This document shows, in pieces, positions 49,216-57,024 of a stretch of DNA of 64,000 nucleotides. A program made the position numbers and the translations under genes. Numbering within the stretch: the stretch's first letter is position 1; each line of letters opens with the position of its first letter. The notes under the pieces were generated by a model, which was not told where the DNA came from, searched no databases, and saw only the letters and a program-made list of their open reading frames with translations. Origin of the DNA: Saccharopolyspora hirsuta (lineage in GTDB: Bacteria > Actinomycetota > Actinomycetes > Mycobacteriales > Pseudonocardiaceae); the NCBI RefSeq assembly GCF_008630535.1, contig NZ_VWPH01000015.1:62001-126000 (forward strand), given 5' to 3'.

Positions 49216-50943
49216 TCACAGGTGCCGCCGGGGGATCGCGTGCCCGCGCCGTCCGCGCAGGAAGTCGAGGTCGGCGCCGGTGTCGGCCTGCCCGACGTGC
49301 TCCCGGTACAACCCGGTCCAACCACCCTGGGCGTCCGCCGGTCGCTCGGCGGCTTCGGACGCGCGCCGGGCCAGCTCCGCGTCGTCGACGAGCATGTTGA
49401 GCTGGCGGTTGGCCACGTCGAGGTGCACGCGGTCGCCGGTGCGCAGCAGCGCGAGCGGGCCGCCCGCGGCGGATTCGGGCGCGACGTGCAGGACGATCGT
49501 GCCGTAGGAGGTGCCGCTCATCCGGCCGTCGGTGATCCGGACCAGGTCGCGCACCCCCGCGTCGAGCAGCTTCTTCGGGATCGACAGGTTGCCGATCTCG
49601 GGCATCCCGGGGTAGCCGCGCGGCCCGGCGCCCCGCACGACGAGCACGGTGTCGGCGTCCACGGGCAGATCGGGATCGTCGCAGCGCGCGTAGTACTCCT
49701 CGACGGTGTCGAAGACCAGGGCGGTGCCGGTGTGGTCGATCAGCTCCGGCGAGGCCGCGGACAGCTTGATCACCGCGCCGTTCGGGGCGAGGTTGCCGTG
49801 CAGCACCGCGGTGGCCGATCCCGCGGGCTGCACCGGTTCCGCGCAGCTGTGGATGACCTCGCGGTTCCAGTTCTGCGCGCCCTCGCAGTTCTCGGCGAGG
49901 GTCCGGCCGGTGACCGTGCGCGCATCGCCGTGCAGGCGTTCGCCGAGCTCGGCCACCACCGCGGGCACCCCGCCCGCGTAGCTGAACTCCTCCATCAGGA
50001 ACTGGCCGGAGGGCAGCAGGTTCACCAGCAGCGGGATGTCGCGCGCCTGCCGGTCGAACTCCTCGAGCGGGAAGTCGACCTCGGCGCGCCCGGCCAGGGC
50101 GCTCAGGTGCACGATGGCGTTGGTGGACCCGCCGATGGCGGCGTTGAGCCGCGCGGCGTTCTCGAACGACCTGCGGTCCAGAATGGACGAAGGTCGCACG
50201 TCGTCCTCCACCAGGGACACGATCCGCTTGCCCGACTGCTCGGCCAGCGCGTAGCGGCCCGCGTCCACGGCGGGCACGGCAGCGCTGCCCGGCAGCGAGA
50301 GCCCCATGACCTCCACCAGGCAGGCCATCGTGGATGCGGTGCCCATCGTGGTGCAGTGCCCGGCGCTGCGGGACAGGCACGCCTCGGCCCGGCCGAACTC
50401 GGCCCGGCTCATCCGCCCGGCCCGGACCTCTTCGGCGAACTGCCACACGTGCGTGCCGGACCCCGCGTCGCAGCCCCGGAACTTCCCGTTGAGCATGGGA
50501 CCGCCGGTGAGCACGATCGCGGGCAGGTCGGCGCTCAGCGCGCCCATCAGCTGCGCGGGAACGGTCTTGTCGCACCCGCCGAGCAGGACCACGCCGTCGA
50601 GCGGGTACGAGCGGAGGTTCTCCTCGACCTCCATCGCCATCAGGTTCCGGTACAGCATCGCCGACGGGCGCATGAGCGTCTCGCCCAGCGACATCGTCGG
50701 GAACTCCAGGGGGAAACCGCCCGCCAGCAGCACGCCGCGCTTGACCGCCTCGGCGACGTCGCGCAGGTGCCGGTTGCAGGGCGTGAGCTCCGACCAGCTG
50801 TTGCAGATCCCGATGACCGGTCGGCCGTCGAACATCTCCGGCGAGCGGCCCGAGTTGTAGAGCTTCGAGCGGTGGACGAAGCCCATCTTGCCTTCGGCGC
50901 CGAACCAGGAGGTGCTGCGCCGGGTGGGTTCGGACGAGGTCAT
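49216..50943 (-). CDS. IlvD/EDD-family sugar-acid dehydratase
   Basis: A 575-residue Fe-S dehydratase of the aldonate group. Fe-S cysteines C56 (TPCNRHL), C124 (GGCDKTVPA) and C197 (GHCTTMGTAS) are conserved, and FDGRPVIGICNSWSELTPCN with LLAGGFPLEFPTMSLGE resembles L-arabinonate/D-xylonate dehydratases rather than Ilv biosynthesis enzymes. It turns the aldonate into the 2-keto-3-deoxy acid. In Pseudomonas putida SQ1 the sulfogluconate dehydratase belongs to this superfamily. ATG 50943 overlaps the GH31 stop (ATGA). Confidence 0.87.
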   Translation of the reverse strand: MTSSEPTRRSTSWFGAEGKMGFVHRSKLYNSGRSPEMFDGRPVIGICNSWSELTPCNRHLRDVAEAVKRGVLLAGGFPLEFPTMSLGETLMRPSAMLYRNLMAMEVEENLRSYPLDGVVLLGGCDKTVPAQLMGALSADLPAIVLTGGPMLNGKFRGCDAGSGTHVWQFAEEVRAGRMSRAEFGRAEACLSRSAGHCTTMGTASTMACLVEVMGLSLPGSAAVPAVDAGRYALAEQSGKRIVSLVEDDVRPSSILDRRSFENAARLNAAIGGSTNAIVHLSALAGRAEVDFPLEEFDRQARDIPLLVNLLPSGQFLMEEFSYAGGVPAVVAELGERLHGDARTVTGRTLAENCEGAQNWNREVIHSCAEPVQPAGSATAVLHGNLAPNGAVIKLSAASPELIDHTGTALVFDTVEEYYARCDDPDLPVDADTVLVVRGAGPRGYPGMPEIGNLSIPKKLLDAGVRDLVRITDGRMSGTSYGTIVLHVAPESAAGGPLALLRTGDRVHLDVANRQLNMLVDDAELARRASEAAERPADAQGGWTGLYREHVGQADTGADLDFLRGRRGHAIPRRHL

Positions 50944-53273
50944 GACCGCGCCTCCTGCGGGGTGTGGCGGACGAGGCTCATCGGCGTCGACGAGCTGGTG
51001 GTGAGCTGATCGCCGTTCACCGAGACCGTGAACGGGCGGGAGTTGAAGTCGAGCAGCGTTGCGGTGGTGGGGACTTCTCCGTACGCGTGCAGGGTCCAAG
51101 GCGCGTCGAGGAGTTCGTCGGTGCGCCGCACGTGCTCGCCGAGCTCCACGCGGGGCAGCAGCGCTCCGTCCCGCACCAGGACCGGAATGCGTTCGAGCGG
51201 TACCGATTCCTCGTGCAGCCCGGGACCCTCGTAGCGCTTTCCGGTCACGAGGTCCGTCCAACCGCCTTCGGGCACGTAGAACCGGCGCCGCACCGGCTTA
51301 CCGGCATCGTCGAAGACCGGGACGACGAGCAGGTCGGAGCCGAGCAGGAACGCGTCGTCCCTGGTCGTGGCGAGGTCGTCGGCGGGGAACTCCAGCGCCA
51401 GCGGGCGCAGCACCGGCCACCCGCGCTCCGCCGACTCGTGGGCGGTCTGCCACAGGTACGGCAGCAGCGAGTAGCGCAGCCGGATCCACTCGCGGGCGAT
51501 CTCGAACGCGTCCTCGCCGAACGCCCAGGGCTCGCGCGGGCGGAGCCCGTGCGCGCGCATGAGCGGCGACAGCGCGCCGAACTGCGTCCATCGCACGTAC
51601 AGCTCAGGCGTCAGCTCGGGGCCGAAGAAGCCGCCGATGTCGTGTCCCCACAACCCGGGCATGCTCATGGCGTGGGAGAGCCCACCGCGCAGCGTGGCGC
51701 GCATTCCGGACACTGTGGACTCCGCGTCGCCGCCCCACTGCGCGGGGTAGCGGTGCGAACCGGCCCAGCCGGAACGCCCCCACACCAGCGGTGCGCGCCC
51801 GGTCCGCTCGGCGATGGCCTCGCTGACGGCGCCGTTGTAGCGCAGCGGGTACAGGTTGTGGGCGTGCTCGGCACCGGTCCCGTCGGCCAGCCGGACGTCG
51901 TCGGGCAGGCCTTCGCCGAAGTCGGTCTTGAACACGGCGACGCCGTCGTCCAGGAACGGTGCGTGCATGTCCTGCCACCACCGGCGGGCCTCGGGTGAGG
52001 TGAAGTCGACCAGCGCGCGTGGACGGCCGTCCGGGACGGGCGTACCGGCGATCGTGGCGATCTCGCCGTCGGAGTCGGTGACGAGGTGTCCGCGCTCGGC
52101 GGCCTCGGCGTAGCGGGGTGAGGCCGGGTCGAGGTAGGGCAGCTCCCACACCGACAGCCGCAGCCCGAGCTGGTCGAGCGCGGCGACGAACTCCGCGCGG
52201 TCGCCGAAGCGGTCGGTGTTCCAGATGAAGTCGCAGTTGAGCCGGTCCACGACGAGCCAGTCGGGGTCCAGGTGCAGGACGTCGCAGGGCACGTCGCGCT
52301 CCCGCAGCGCGCGGCCGACCTCCGCCATCTCGGCGGCGGAGTGGTACCGGCAGCGGCCGAGCCAGTAGCCGAACGCCCACACCGGGGGGACGGGACCGCG
52401 CCCGGTGAGGCGGGTGTAGGTCGTCAGCGCCTGCTTCGGTTCGGGCCCGGCGACCACGTACAGGTCGAGTTCGCCGCACTCCGCCTCGATGCCGAGCACG
52501 CCGTTGCGGGAGTGGCCGACGTCGGCGTTGACGGTGGCCCCGGTGTTGACGAGTGCGAGGTAGCCCGCGGTGGAGTACCAGACCGGGGCGGGTTTGTAGG
52601 CCATGCCGGTGCCGGTGCCGAGGGCGTCCTCGACGCGCAGGCGCAGGCGCTGGCCGTTCTTGACCAGGCGGCCGAACTGCTCGCCGAAGCCGAGGACCTC
52701 CTCGTCGGGGCCGAGTTCGAGGTTGATGGCCGCGGATTCGCCGACGGTGGCGGCGGGGGAGATGGGCAACCCGGCGACCTGGCGCAACTTCCCGGCCGTG
52801 GTGAGCAGCGTCGCGCCGGTGGTGATGTCCTGGACGGTCAACGAGAACGGGCGCCGTCCGAGCACGACGCGCAGGCGGCCGCCGGTCAGCACCACGTTGT
52901 GCTCGTCCTGCTCGACCGTCGTGCGCGTCTCGACGTAGCGGGGCTCGACGACGATGCCGTGCTCGGTGCCCTCCGGCGCCAAACGCGGCACGTCGGCCGG
53001 GCCGATCGTGATGCGGACGGCCTCCGGCCCGGCCCAGCGGACCTGCACCGCGACGTCGCGGGTGCGCAGGGGCGGTGTCGCGAGGTCGGGGAGGTTCGGC
53101 ATGGTCGTCTCGATGCCCTGCTCGGCGAGGGTTTCGCCGGTGAGGTAACCGAAACCGTCGTCTCCCGGTCTGCAGAGCACGGCGCGCACCCTGGCGGTCG
53201 CGCCCGCGGACTCCGGGTCCGTCGTCACCTCCTCGACCTCGCGCAACATGTACTGATCCGTCAACGCTGACAT
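50940..53273 (-). CDS. GH31 glycosidase (alpha-xylosidase-like; candidate sulfoquinovosidase)
   Basis: A 777-residue GH31 enzyme without a signal peptide. Nucleophile D451 (FKTDFGE) and acid/base D516 (QWGGDAEST) are clear; FGEQFGRL near 196-203 and LWGHDIGGFFGPELTPELYVRW near 541-562 are family hallmarks. The substrate loop reads DPDWLVVDRLNCDFIWN (336-352) with C347-D348-F349 as in E. coli alpha-xylosidase YicI, whereas sulfoquinovosidase YihQ has Arg-x-x-Trp here. So sequence alone says alpha-xylosidase or alpha-glucosidase, context says sulfoquinovosidase. ATG 53273 follows GGGAGAAG and heads a five-gene operon. Confidence 0.82.
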   Translation of the reverse strand: MSALTDQYMLREVEEVTTDPESAGATARVRAVLCRPGDDGFGYLTGETLAEQGIETTMPNLPDLATPPLRTRDVAVQVRWAGPEAVRITIGPADVPRLAPEGTEHGIVVEPRYVETRTTVEQDEHNVVLTGGRLRVVLGRRPFSLTVQDITTGATLLTTAGKLRQVAGLPISPAATVGESAAINLELGPDEEVLGFGEQFGRLVKNGQRLRLRVEDALGTGTGMAYKPAPVWYSTAGYLALVNTGATVNADVGHSRNGVLGIEAECGELDLYVVAGPEPKQALTTYTRLTGRGPVPPVWAFGYWLGRCRYHSAAEMAEVGRALRERDVPCDVLHLDPDWLVVDRLNCDFIWNTDRFGDRAEFVAALDQLGLRLSVWELPYLDPASPRYAEAAERGHLVTDSDGEIATIAGTPVPDGRPRALVDFTSPEARRWWQDMHAPFLDDGVAVFKTDFGEGLPDDVRLADGTGAEHAHNLYPLRYNGAVSEAIAERTGRAPLVWGRSGWAGSHRYPAQWGGDAESTVSGMRATLRGGLSHAMSMPGLWGHDIGGFFGPELTPELYVRWTQFGALSPLMRAHGLRPREPWAFGEDAFEIAREWIRLRYSLLPYLWQTAHESAERGWPVLRPLALEFPADDLATTRDDAFLLGSDLLVVPVFDDAGKPVRRRFYVPEGGWTDLVTGKRYEGPGLHEESVPLERIPVLVRDGALLPRVELGEHVRRTDELLDAPWTLHAYGEVPTTATLLDFNSRPFTVSVNGDQLTTSSSTPMSLVRHTPQEARS

Positions 53274-53297
53274 CTCTTCTCCCTGCGACCGCAAATC

Positions 53298-53326
53298 TTG
53301 ACGCGATGTCCGCGCTAGCTTAGCTT
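53298..53326 (+). promoter_or_regulatory. Predicted promoter of the MFS-ALDH-TauE operon
   Basis: TTGACG (53298-53303), 17-bp spacer and TAGCTT (53321-53326). The expected +1 near 53333 lies at the edge of the GntR operator, in keeping with repression. Confidence 0.45.
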
Positions 53327-53332
53327 CTGGCA

Positions 53333-53347
53333 AGAGGTCTTACCACT
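53333..53347 (-). promoter_or_regulatory. GntR operator in the divergent promoter
   Basis: Read on the minus strand: AGTGGT-AAG-ACCTCT, identical at 12 of 12 fixed positions to AGTGGT-N3-ACCTCT in front of gntR. It also lies in a wider dyad TGGCAAGA-GG-TCTTACCA (53328-53345). It sits in the 94-bp gap between the GH31 and MFS genes and can control both operons. Confidence 0.7.
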
Positions 53348-53367
53348 GTCACGCAAAGGAACGCTCC

Positions 53368-54828
53368 ATGACAGGCAACGCCGCCGTCGTGCTCCGCAAG
53401 CCGGACGACGTCCTGCGCCTGATCGACTCGGGTCGGATCCGTCCGAAGAACCCCGTGCTGGTCAAGATCGTCGCGCTGGGCAGCATCTTCGTCGACGGAT
53501 GGGATCTGAGCAGCTTCGGTCTCGGGACCGTGCAGATCACCTCCGAGTTCAACCTCACCAACTCGGGCATCAGCCTGCACTCGCTGCCGTTCATCTCCAC
53601 CGTGATCCTCATCGGCGCCATGGTCGGCGGGCTGTTCGGCGGCTACCTCACCGACCGCGTCGGCCGCACGAAGATGCTGATGATCACGCTCTTCCTGCTC
53701 GTGGGCGCCACCGTGCTGTCCGCGACGGCGCCCAACCCGGAGCTGTTCTGCCTGTGGCGGTTCCTGATGGGCGTCGGGGTCGGGCTGGACGTACCGGTGG
53801 CGCTGGCCTTCGTCGCCGAGTACAGCGCGATCTCCAACAAGGGCCGCAACGTCACGATGGCCCAGGTGATGTCCACCAGCGCGGCGGCCGTCGCGTTCTT
53901 CGCGATCATCCCGTTCCACTTCATGGGAATCGGCGACCAGCTGTGGCGGTGGTCGATCGGGCTCGGCGCGGTGCCCGCGCTGATCGTGCTCGTCCTGCGG
54001 TTCATCTACACCGCCGAATCCCCGATGTGGGCGGCCAAGTACGAGGGCCTGGACAAGGCCGCGGAGATCCTGCGCAAGAACTACGGCCTCGAGGTCACTG
54101 TCGAGGAGGACGGCGGGCGCGCAGCGCAGCAGAAGGAGCGGTTCCGCCCCGGCAGCCTGCTCGCGCTGTTCCGCTCGCCGTACACCGCGCGGACGGTCCT
54201 GGTCAGCATCCTCGTCGTCTGCCAGGCGGCGCAGTACTACGCGATCTCCCTCTACACGCCGAAGATCTTCGACGAGCTGTTCCCCGGGGACATCATCGTC
54301 GTGCTGGTGCTCTCCGGCGCGGTCAACGTGATCGGCGCGATCGGCGCGCTCGGGTGCGTCGCGGGGACGCAGCGACTAGGCCTGCGGCGCCTCGGGCTCA
54401 TCGGCTTCTCCATCACGGCGGGCTGCCTGGCGATCATCAGCGGGGCGTTCCACCTGCTCGCCGCGTCGATCTCGGTGATCCTCATCGCGCTGTTCTCCGC
54501 AGCGCACAACTTCGGCGCCGGCTACGTCGGCACCGCGATGGGCACGCTGTCCTACCCGACGGCCATCCGGGGCATCGGCGGCGGCTACACCCAGGCGATC
54601 ACCCGGGTCGGCGGCATCATCGGCGCCTTCGCGTTCCCGGTGCTGCTGGACGCGCAGGGCATGCGCTTCACGATCGGGGCGATCGTGCTCGCGCCGCTCG
54701 TCGCGATCGCCGCGCTGCTGCTCATCCGGTGGGACCCCGTGGGCAAGGACGTCGAGGAGCACGGCGACGAGGACACCACCGCCCCGACCACCGTCGGCGC
54801 GGACCGCGCGCCGACCAACTCGAACTGA
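53368..54828 (+). CDS. MFS sugar transporter of the sugar-oxidation module
   Basis: A 486-residue MFS protein, about 12 hydrophobic segments, of the sugar-porter-like group: GWDLSSFGLGTVQITSEF in helix 1, GGLFGGYLTDRVGRTKM (loop-2 motif), LWRFLMGVGVGLDVPVALAFVAEY, and a C-terminal hydrophilic tail (KDVEEHGDEDTTAPTTVG). Probably imports the sugar or glycoside cleaved by the GH31 enzyme. AAGGA before ATG 53368. First gene of the MFS-ALDH-TauE operon; 26 bp separate it from the ALDH. Confidence 0.82.
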   Translation: MTGNAAVVLRKPDDVLRLIDSGRIRPKNPVLVKIVALGSIFVDGWDLSSFGLGTVQITSEFNLTNSGISLHSLPFISTVILIGAMVGGLFGGYLTDRVGRTKMLMITLFLLVGATVLSATAPNPELFCLWRFLMGVGVGLDVPVALAFVAEYSAISNKGRNVTMAQVMSTSAAAVAFFAIIPFHFMGIGDQLWRWSIGLGAVPALIVLVLRFIYTAESPMWAAKYEGLDKAAEILRKNYGLEVTVEEDGGRAAQQKERFRPGSLLALFRSPYTARTVLVSILVVCQAAQYYAISLYTPKIFDELFPGDIIVVLVLSGAVNVIGAIGALGCVAGTQRLGLRRLGLIGFSITAGCLAIISGAFHLLAASISVILIALFSAAHNFGAGYVGTAMGTLSYPTAIRGIGGGYTQAITRVGGIIGAFAFPVLLDAQGMRFTIGAIVLAPLVAIAALLLIRWDPVGKDVEEHGDEDTTAPTTVGADRAPTNSN

Positions 54829-54854
54829 CACACCGAGCACAGGAGAAGGAACCG

Positions 54855-56294
54855 ATGCCGACCCAGCCCACAGTCCTGATCGACGGCCGCTGGACCTCCC
54901 GCGAGGCGGGTCTGGACGTCCACGACCCGGCCGACGGCAGCCTCGTCGGCCGACTGGACTGGACCGGTGCCGAGCAGGCGGCCGCCGATGCGGTCGCGGC
55001 GGCGGATGCGGCCGCGGCCGCGTTCGCGGGCTGGGCCGGTACCGGGGTCCGCGAGCGCGGCCGACTGCTGTCGGCGGCTGCCGACCTCATCGAAGAGCGC
55101 GCCGACGCGCTGGCCGAGCTGCTCGCCCGAGAGGCGGGCAAGCGGCTGCCCGAAGCGCGCGGTGAGATCGCGTTCTCCGCGGAGTACTTCCGCTGGTTCG
55201 CCGAGCAGGCGCGACGCCCCCAGGGGGCGGTGGTGCAGGAGGAGGTCGCGGTGCGGCGGCACCTCGTGCGCCGCAAACCGGCCGGGGTGGTCGCGAGCCT
55301 GACGCCGTGGAACTTCCCGTGCTCGATCCAGGCGCGCAAGCTCGCCCCAGCGCTCGCCGCGGGCTGCACGGTGGTGGCGAGGGTTTCGGAGAAGGCGCCG
55401 CTCGCGGCCACCGAGATGATCCGCTGCCTGACCGATGCCGGACTGCCGCCGGGTGTGGTCAACCTCGTGCACGGGCCCGCTCCCGAGGCCACCGAGGCGC
55501 TGCTCGCGCACCGTGCAGTGCGGGTCGTCTCCTTCACCGGTTCCACGCGGGTCGGTCGGCTGGTCATGGCGCAGGCGGCGCGCCGGATCGTGCGGCCGCT
55601 GCTGGAACTCGGTGGCAACGCGCCGTTCCTGGTCCTCGACGACGCCGATGTGGACGCCGCGGTCGAGGGCGCGGTGCTGGCCCGCTTCCGCAACACCGGG
55701 CAGTCGTGCATCGCGGCGAACCGGTTCTTCGTCCAGGACGGCGTGCACGACGAGTTCGTGGCCAAGCTCGCCGCCCGCATCGAGGCGATGACGGTGGGCA
55801 GCGGGCTCGCCGATCCGTGCCCCGACCTCGGCCCGGTGATCGACGACGAGCGCGCCGCCGCCGTTCGCGGCCTCGTGGACGAAGCGGTGGCAGCCGGTGC
55901 TCAGCTGCACGGCGGCAAGCAGGAGCTGCCCGGGACCGGGAGCTACGTCGCACCGTGCGTGCTCACCGGTGTTCCCACCGACGTCGGCCTCGCCCGGGAG
56001 GAGGTTTTCGGCCCGGCGGCGGGGGTTTTCCGGTTCTCGACCGTCGACGAGGCGCTCACCGCGGCCAACGCCACCGAGATGGGGCTCGCGGGTTACGTGT
56101 ACGCGGGGGATCTCGGCGCGGGGTGGCGCATCGGCGAGCAGCTGGACGTGGGCATCCTCGGGGTCAACGAGGCCCTGCCCAGCGTCGCCTTCGCGCCGAT
56201 GGGCGGCACCAAGCAGTCGGGCCTGGGCAGGGAGGGCGCCGACGTCGGGCTCGAGGAGTTCACCGAGGTCCAGTACGCCGCCCTGACCCTGTGA
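54855..56294 (+). CDS. Aldehyde dehydrogenase, SSADH-like (candidate sulfolactaldehyde dehydrogenase)
   Basis: A 479-residue ALDH of the succinate-semialdehyde dehydrogenase group. N153 (TPWNFP), E251 (LELGGNAP) and C285 (NTGQSCIAANR) form the active site. The cofactor loop is VARVSEKAP with Arg176 where most ALDHs have Lys of the KPSE/KPAE motif, which may alter NAD/NADP preference. In a sulfo-ED pathway it would oxidise 3-sulfolactaldehyde to sulfolactate; in a xylose pathway, glycolaldehyde to glycolate. AGGAGAAGGA precedes ATG 54855. Its TGA overlaps the TauE GTG. Confidence 0.83.
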   Translation: MPTQPTVLIDGRWTSREAGLDVHDPADGSLVGRLDWTGAEQAAADAVAAADAAAAAFAGWAGTGVRERGRLLSAAADLIEERADALAELLAREAGKRLPEARGEIAFSAEYFRWFAEQARRPQGAVVQEEVAVRRHLVRRKPAGVVASLTPWNFPCSIQARKLAPALAAGCTVVARVSEKAPLAATEMIRCLTDAGLPPGVVNLVHGPAPEATEALLAHRAVRVVSFTGSTRVGRLVMAQAARRIVRPLLELGGNAPFLVLDDADVDAAVEGAVLARFRNTGQSCIAANRFFVQDGVHDEFVAKLAARIEAMTVGSGLADPCPDLGPVIDDERAAAVRGLVDEAVAAGAQLHGGKQELPGTGSYVAPCVLTGVPTDVGLAREEVFGPAAGVFRFSTVDEALTAANATEMGLAGYVYAGDLGAGWRIGEQLDVGILGVNEALPSVAFAPMGGTKQSGLGREGADVGLEEFTEVQYAALTL

Positions 56295-57019
56295 CCGCGG
56301 CGACGTCGGTCCTGCTGGCGCTGCCCGTGCTGATCGGAGCGCTCACCCAGCGCACGACCGGCTTGGGCTTCGGCCTGGTGGGCGGCCCGCTGATGGTCGC
56401 CGCGGTGGGACCGCACATCGGTGTCAGCATGTCGAACGCGCTGTCCATGGTGCTGTGCGCGGTGGTGCTGGCGCGGACGTGGCGCGACACCGACTGGCGG
56501 TCCGTGCTGATGCTGGCGGTGCCCGCGATCGCGGTCATCCCGCTCGGGGCCCTGGTGGTCGGTGCCGCGCCGCCCGGGCCGCTGCTCGTCCTCGTCGGGT
56601 CGATGGTGGTCCTCGCCGTCGGCATCACCGCGCTGGCGGATCGGCACCGGTTGCTGCGGGGGGTGCCGGGTGCGCTCGTCGCCGGTGCGCTGTCCGGGTT
56701 CATGAGCGTGACCGCAGGTGTCGGCGGACCGATGGTGTCGGTCTACGCCCTGTCCGAGCGGTGGACGCGACGCGTGCTCATCCCGACGGCGCAGGCGTAC
56801 CTGCTCGCGGTGAACGTCGTTTCCCTGCTTTCGAAGGGGATTCCGCCGGTGCCGTGGCTCGGCTGGGCGTGCGCCGGAGCGGCGCTCCTGGTCGGTGCGC
56901 TCGCGGGCGAGTGGCTGGACAAGCGGATCGCGGCGAGGACCGGGCGGCGGTTGATCATCGTCGTCGCGCTGCTCGGCGGAGCCGCCGCGGTCGTGCGCGG
57001 CCTGCTGATGCTGGGGTGA
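56291..57019 (+). CDS. TauE/SafE-family anion exporter (candidate sulfolactate exporter)
   Basis: A 242-residue membrane protein with about eight hydrophobic segments and the TauE/SafE repeat pattern (QRTTGLGFGLVGGPLMVAAVGPHIGVSMSN in the first half, GALSGFMSVTAGVGGPMVSVYAL in the second). The family exports or moves sulfonates and related anions; a TauE-like permease is the proposed sulfolactate exporter of the sulfo-ED pathway. GTG 56291 overlaps the ALDH stop (GTGA), tying export to aldehyde oxidation. This partner is the best contextual argument for a sulfonated substrate. Confidence 0.83.
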   Translation: MTAATSVLLALPVLIGALTQRTTGLGFGLVGGPLMVAAVGPHIGVSMSNALSMVLCAVVLARTWRDTDWRSVLMLAVPAIAVIPLGALVVGAAPPGPLLVLVGSMVVLAVGITALADRHRLLRGVPGALVAGALSGFMSVTAGVGGPMVSVYALSERWTRRVLIPTAQAYLLAVNVVSLLSKGIPPVPWLGWACAGAALLVGALAGEWLDKRIAARTGRRLIIVVALLGGAAAVVRGLLMLG

Positions 57020-57024
57020 CGGGC

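Noticed and set aside
50940-53273. Firm naming as sulfoquinovosidase
   Set aside because: The Arg-x-x-Trp sulfonate-binding pair is not seen where YihQ has it; the loop matches alpha-xylosidase YicI. Kept as a candidate only.
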